NCBI GenBank assembly: GCA_017501865.1
Contig: JAFVWD010000208.1
Location: forward strand, 1-6,422
DNA from: Clostridia bacterium
GTDB lineage: Bacteria > Bacillota > Clostridia > Oscillospirales > Acutalibacteraceae
Length of the DNA stretch: 6,422 nucleotides
Direction of reading: 5' to 3'
Numbering within the stretch: the stretch's first letter is position 1; every line of letters starts with the position of its first letter. A program made the translations under genes and the position numbers. The notes beneath the pieces were generated by a model. The model was not told the origin of the DNA and ran no database searches. It saw only the letters and a list, made by a program, of their open reading frames with translations. This document shows, one piece after another, positions 5,305-6,422 of the stretch.

Positions 5305-6422
5305 AGAACGAACCAATTCCTTGAGAAACTATATTTATATGTTGAAATTTATCGGTAATCACACTCCGTTTATGGTTTTTGGTTATTTGTTTCTCGATGT
5401 GATTGCCGATTTACCATGGACTCTTTCAAATGTTGTTCTTCTTAAATACATAATAGACGTTGTAGGCGAGGGGAAGGATTACTACAGAGTTTTTGTGATG
5501 CTCGGACTTTTTGTTTTGTTTGTTATTATAACTAATCTTTGCACAACTCTGTTTTATGAAATTTCTATGCCGAAGCAAAAGGAAAGGCTTTATTTTGCCA
5601 TATATAAAACTATATATGAAAAGGCTGCAAAAATGGATTATGAGTCGTATGATAATCCCGAGTATTATAACGACCTTGTTCTTGCTATGAATTCAATGAA
5701 CGAAAGAGCATATGCTGTTTTAGCTAACACTCAGGACATACTCTCAAATGTTATAAGTGTTATTACAATAGGTGCAGTTATAGTAACCATTGACCCCGTT
5801 TGTCTTGTGTTTGTTCTTATTTGTGTAGCAATTATGACTCCTATAGGACGATTAATAGCAAAAGTAAATGTTGAAAGAACTGAAGCAATGACACCGCTTG
5901 ACAGAAAAAATCTGTATTTCAGCAGAGTTTTTTATCTTCAGGACTATGCGAAAGAATTGCGTCTTTCAGGTGCGGGTAAAATGATTGAACGCAGATATAA
6001 CAAGAATATAACTGACCGTATAAATACTATCGCACCATATCTTGGGAAGCAGTGGAAATTATATTTTTGTCAGGAATCACTTCCTATGACATTGCTTATA
6101 TATTTAGGTGTTACATTACTTATGGGATATAAGGCGATTGTCACAAAAGAAATTGGTATGGGGGATTTTGCGGCAACCTTCAACGGAGCCTCTTCAATAA
6201 GTGTAAGTGTTTTTGCTATAACAAGTCAGTTTGCTATAAGTATGAGAGAAAATGCTCTTTATGTTGAGAAATTCCGTAAATTTATGAATGCGAAAGAAAA
6301 GATGATTTCAGGCACGGAAACAACTGTATTTGAAAAGCCTGTTACAATTAAGTTTCACAATGTTTCTTTCAAATATCCGGGAACAGAAAAGTATGTTCTT
6401 AAAAATATAAATTTAGAAATAA
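5294..6422 (+). CDS. second ABC exporter half-transporter, 3' end outside window
   Basis: The frame is open from GTG 5294 to the right edge (376 codons visible). It encodes the membrane domain and the first strand of the ATPase domain of another ABC exporter. Hydrophobic stretches lie near 24-50, 64-88, 148-166, 168-184, 260-280 and 298-316. The ATPase domain begins about residue 348, with NVSFKYPGTEKYVLKNI including the likely A-loop Y361. Walker A and all later motifs are beyond the window. It is a paralogue of the upstream gene: YDNPEYYND (119-127) matches YENPEFFDN, and MTPLDR with LQDYAKELR (215-223) matches MTPFER with LKDFAKEIK. It overlaps the upstream gene by 11 nt and has its own strong Shine-Dalgarno, so the two are translationally coupled and probably form a heterodimer. 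Whether this partner has a degenerate catalytic site cannot be seen here. It has no stop within the window. Confidence 0.92.
   Translation, partial: MKNKERTNSLRNYIYMLKFIGNHTPFMVFGYLFLDVIADLPWTLSNVVLLKYIIDVVGEGKDYYRVFVMLGLFVLFVIITNLCTTLFYEISMPKQKERLYFAIYKTIYEKAAKMDYESYDNPEYYNDLVLAMNSMNERAYAVLANTQDILSNVISVITIGAVIVTIDPVCLVFVLICVAIMTPIGRLIAKVNVERTEAMTPLDRKNLYFSRVFYLQDYAKELRLSGAGKMIERRYNKNITDRINTIAPYLGKQWKLYFCQESLPMTLLIYLGVTLLMGYKAIVTKEIGMGDFAATFNGASSISVSVFAITSQFAISMRENALYVEKFRKFMNAKEKMISGTETTVFEKPVTIKFHNVSFKYPGTEKYVLKNINLEI

Noticed and set aside
5339..5341. ATG 5339 as the start of the second exporter gene
   Set aside because: There is no Shine-Dalgarno before it, whereas GTG 5294 has AAGGAGG at nine bases.
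1..6422. Mobile element, CRISPR array, tRNA/rRNA or riboswitch
   Set aside because: I saw no transposase or integrase, no repeated spacer pattern, no cloverleaf and no long structured leader. Both predicted leaders are only about 25-28 nt, too short for a riboswitch.

Overview
The window looks like low-GC Firmicutes DNA, most likely from an anaerobic gut-type Clostridia (Oscillospiraceae/Lachnospiraceae-like). The basis is the AT-rich intergenic DNA with sigma-A-type promoters, purine-rich Shine-Dalgarno sites, and the gene families present. No genus can be fixed from the sequence alone. It holds six protein genes, two of them cut by the window edges, packed with little spare DNA. I see no tRNA, rRNA, CRISPR, insertion sequence or phage signal.

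Layout. (1) Positions 1-182 (+) are the C-terminal end of a UDP-galactopyranose mutase (glf). (2) Positions 178-226 form a perfect 23-bp hairpin with a 3-nt loop. It contains the stop codons of both convergent genes and is a bidirectional terminator. (3) Positions 222-3324 (-) are a three-gene operon, in transcription order: an endonuclease/exonuclease/phosphatase (EEP) fold hydrolase, a patatin-like acyl hydrolase with a DUF6363-type C-terminus, and a GH29 alpha-L-fucosidase resembling subfamily B. Gaps are 20 and 8 nt. (4) Positions 3325-3477 are a divergent control region with one near-consensus promoter in each direction. (5) From 3478 to beyond the right edge (+) lie two tandem ABC half-exporters whose reading frames overlap by 11 nt. 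They probably form a heterodimer.

How the genes may work together. All three minus-strand enzymes lack signal peptides, so they should act in the cytoplasm. Together they would cleave a terminal fucose, an acyl ester and a phosphodiester-type bond. That could mean turnover of a fucosylated or lipid-linked molecule, but this is inference from co-transcription only. The exporter pair shares the control region with that operon, so the two units may be co-regulated. The exporter's substrate cannot be read from the sequence. The most checkable new observations are the paired ACAT-N5-ATGT dyads in the two divergent promoters, the terminator that embeds both stop codons, and the unusual three-enzyme operon.
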